Source of the DNA: CBFGRU01 sp965651255
Lineage (GTDB): Bacteria > Planctomycetota > Phycisphaerae > Phycisphaerales > SM1A02
Reading direction: 5' to 3'
Assembly (NCBI GenBank): GCA_965651255.1
Contig: CBFGRU010000177.1
Span: 1-6,565 of the forward strand
Length of the DNA: 6,565 nucleotides
Part shown: positions 5,673-6,565 of the stretch, piece by piece
Position numbering within the stretch: position 1 is the stretch's first letter
How the letters are laid out: each line of letters starts with the position of its first letter
The notes under the pieces: generated by a model
The model's input: only the letters and a program-made list of their open reading frames with translations
Database searches by the model: none
Told to the model about the DNA's origin: nothing
Position numbers and translations under genes: made by a program

Positions 5673-6365
5673 ATGATCACGCTCACTCCCGAAGAATGTC
5701 GCGTGCTCGGCGTCCTCGTCGAAAAAGCGCAGACCACGCCCCAGCAGTACCCGATGACCGTCAACGGCCTCATCGCCGGCTGCAACCAGAAGAACAACCG
5801 CGACCCCATCACCAATTACGATGAAGACATCATTCTCGATGCGCTCGACGGTCTGCGGGCCAAATCGCTCGCGCGTCAGGTCGAACTGTCCGGCAGTCGC
5901 GTGCCGAAGTATCGCCACATCGCGCGCGAAACGCTCGAAGTCGATACCAGTCAACTCATCATCATCACCGAGATGCTCCTGCGCGGGCCGCAGACACTTG
6001 GCGAGTTGCGTGGCCGCGCCTCGCGCATGCACCCCCTCGAATCGCTCGATGTCGTGAAGAACATTCTCGCTTCGCTCTCTGCGCGTGATGAACCGCTCAT
6101 CAAGGAACTCCCCCCTGCGCCCGGCTCGCGCGCAGAGCGATACATGCATCTGCTCTGCCCAGAGATTCTCCCCAAAGAGGGCGCCATGCAGCCGGTCCTG
6201 CGCACGGCTGCCACGCCGCATCCGGTCGTGACGAGTGGAACCAGCGGCGACCTTGAACACCGGATCAACCACCTCGAGCGTGAACTGCGCGAGATGAAAA
6301 ACGCCATCGCACGCATCGAGGCGGCGCTGGGTCCGAGTGTGAATCTTCCGACGAACGCAGATTGA
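5673..6365 (+). CDS. yceH: YceH/DUF480 family protein
   Basis: A 230-residue cytoplasmic protein. The conserved DUF480 block is clear: LTPEECRVLGVLVEKAQTTP, QQYPMTVNGLIAGCNQKNNR (25-43), then MLLRGPQTLGELRGRASRM (101-119) and SRAERYMHLL (152-161). The family fold is two winged-helix domains, here about residues 1-85 and 90-165. E. coli YceH has about 215 residues, so the length is normal. The family function is not well defined; winged helices suggest nucleic-acid or protein binding. A C-terminal extension holds a probable short coiled coil (about 192-220, EHRINHLERELREMKNAIA...), beyond an alanine/proline-rich linker; such a coiled coil suggests oligomerisation. The start at ATG 5673 matches the family N-terminus, but no Shine-Dalgarno sequence is visible upstream (CCTACCCTTCCCC). 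pdxA follows 42 bp downstream on the same strand. Confidence 0.92.
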   Translation: MITLTPEECRVLGVLVEKAQTTPQQYPMTVNGLIAGCNQKNNRDPITNYDEDIILDALDGLRAKSLARQVELSGSRVPKYRHIARETLEVDTSQLIIITEMLLRGPQTLGELRGRASRMHPLESLDVVKNILASLSARDEPLIKELPPAPGSRAERYMHLLCPEILPKEGAMQPVLRTAATPHPVVTSGTSGDLEHRINHLERELREMKNAIARIEAALGPSVNLPTNAD

Positions 6366-6366
6366 T

Positions 6367-6389
6367 GCCGCCGGAGAGGATGCGGCGGC
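6367..6389. terminator. Weak stem-loop between yceH and pdxA
   Basis: GCCGCC (6367-6372) can pair with GGCGGC (6384-6389) around an 11-nt loop, just after the yceH stop. There is no T-tract behind it, so it may be only a short intergenic hairpin within a yceH-pdxA transcript and not a terminator. Chance occurrence is quite possible in DNA this rich in GC. Confidence 0.25.
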
Positions 6390-6407
6390 TCGCTTACCAT
6401 TGCCCGT

Positions 6408-6565
6408 ATGGACGAGGCATCCCCCCATCCCGCGCGATCCCCCAGACCGGTCATCGGCATCACCATGGGTGAGCCGTTCGGCATCGGGCCGGAGATCATC
6501 GTCAAGGCCCTCGCCGACCGCGCGATTCAGCGCACAGCCCGCTTCGTCATTTACGGCATGAACGA
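6408..6565 (+). CDS. pdxA: 4-hydroxythreonine-4-phosphate dehydrogenase PdxA, 3'-truncated by window edge
   Basis: The frame is open from ATG 6408 to the end of the window (52 complete codons). After a proline-rich lead of about 14 residues comes RPVIGITMGEPFGIGPEIIV, the N-terminal signature of PdxA, usually G-D/E-P-A-G-I-G-P-D/E. PdxA oxidises 4-phosphohydroxy-L-threonine with NAD in the DXP-dependent pathway to pyridoxal 5'-phosphate. The alanine of the motif is phenylalanine here, a mild departure; the E form of the second position is also found in E. coli PdxA. About 80-85 percent of the protein lies outside the window, including the histidines that bind metal. The start is not supported by a ribosome binding site at normal spacing, and the initiating methionine is chosen because it is the first ATG before the motif. 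A PdxA2-type paralog cannot be excluded from this short piece. Confidence 0.85.
   Translation, partial: MDEASPHPARSPRPVIGITMGEPFGIGPEIIVKALADRAIQRTARFVIYGMN

Noticed and set aside
4714..5676. A 320-codon open frame on the plus strand opposite the DUF2330 gene
   Set aside because: It is antisense to a gene with clear signal peptide, membrane segments and DUF2330 motifs; its own translation is rich in E, R, H, D and shows no family motif.

Overview
The window is GC-rich, gene-dense bacterial DNA with six confident protein genes plus the start of a seventh. The gene content fits a member of the Planctomycetota, possibly a Phycisphaerae-like lineage. It includes a secreted protein like the VPGUxxT thioredoxin-like (seleno)proteins, a membrane-anchored DUF2330 protein, and copies of a dispersed palindromic repeat whose core reads GGGCGTCCCGCCCGC. 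This assignment is inferred from memory of protein families and the repeat, with no database search.

Layout, left to right. (1) 1-681 (+) is the 3' half of mtaB, a radical-SAM tRNA methylthiotransferase. (2) 749-1969 (+) encodes a four-domain ribosomal-protein-S1-like RNA-binding protein. (3) 1975-2577 (-) is a 200-residue hypothetical protein convergent with the S1 gene, with only 5 bp between their stop codons. (4) 2732-3814 (+) is divergent from it and encodes a secreted protein with a thioredoxin-like domain carrying VPGCATC, followed by an MsrA-like domain. (5) 3838-3906 is a perfect 27-bp inverted repeat (loop 15 nt) between convergent genes. (6) 3907-5508 (-) is a DUF2330 protein with a signal peptide and four further membrane segments; it probably starts at a TTG codon behind a strong ribosome binding site. 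(7) 5614-5642 is a third copy of the repeat unit. (8) 5673-6365 (+) is a YceH/DUF480 protein. (9) 6408-6565 (+) is the start of pdxA (pyridoxal phosphate synthesis), cut by the window edge.

The left part concerns translation (tRNA modification and S1). The middle holds two exported proteins and the palindromic repeats. The right part may be a small co-directional yceH-pdxA unit with a 42-bp gap. No RNA gene, CRISPR array, insertion sequence or transposase is visible. No complete new multi-gene system is evident. The most interesting items are the cysteine form of a thioredoxin/MsrA-like fusion usually associated with selenocysteine, and the repeat copies that bracket the DUF2330 gene, one of which touches its stop codon.
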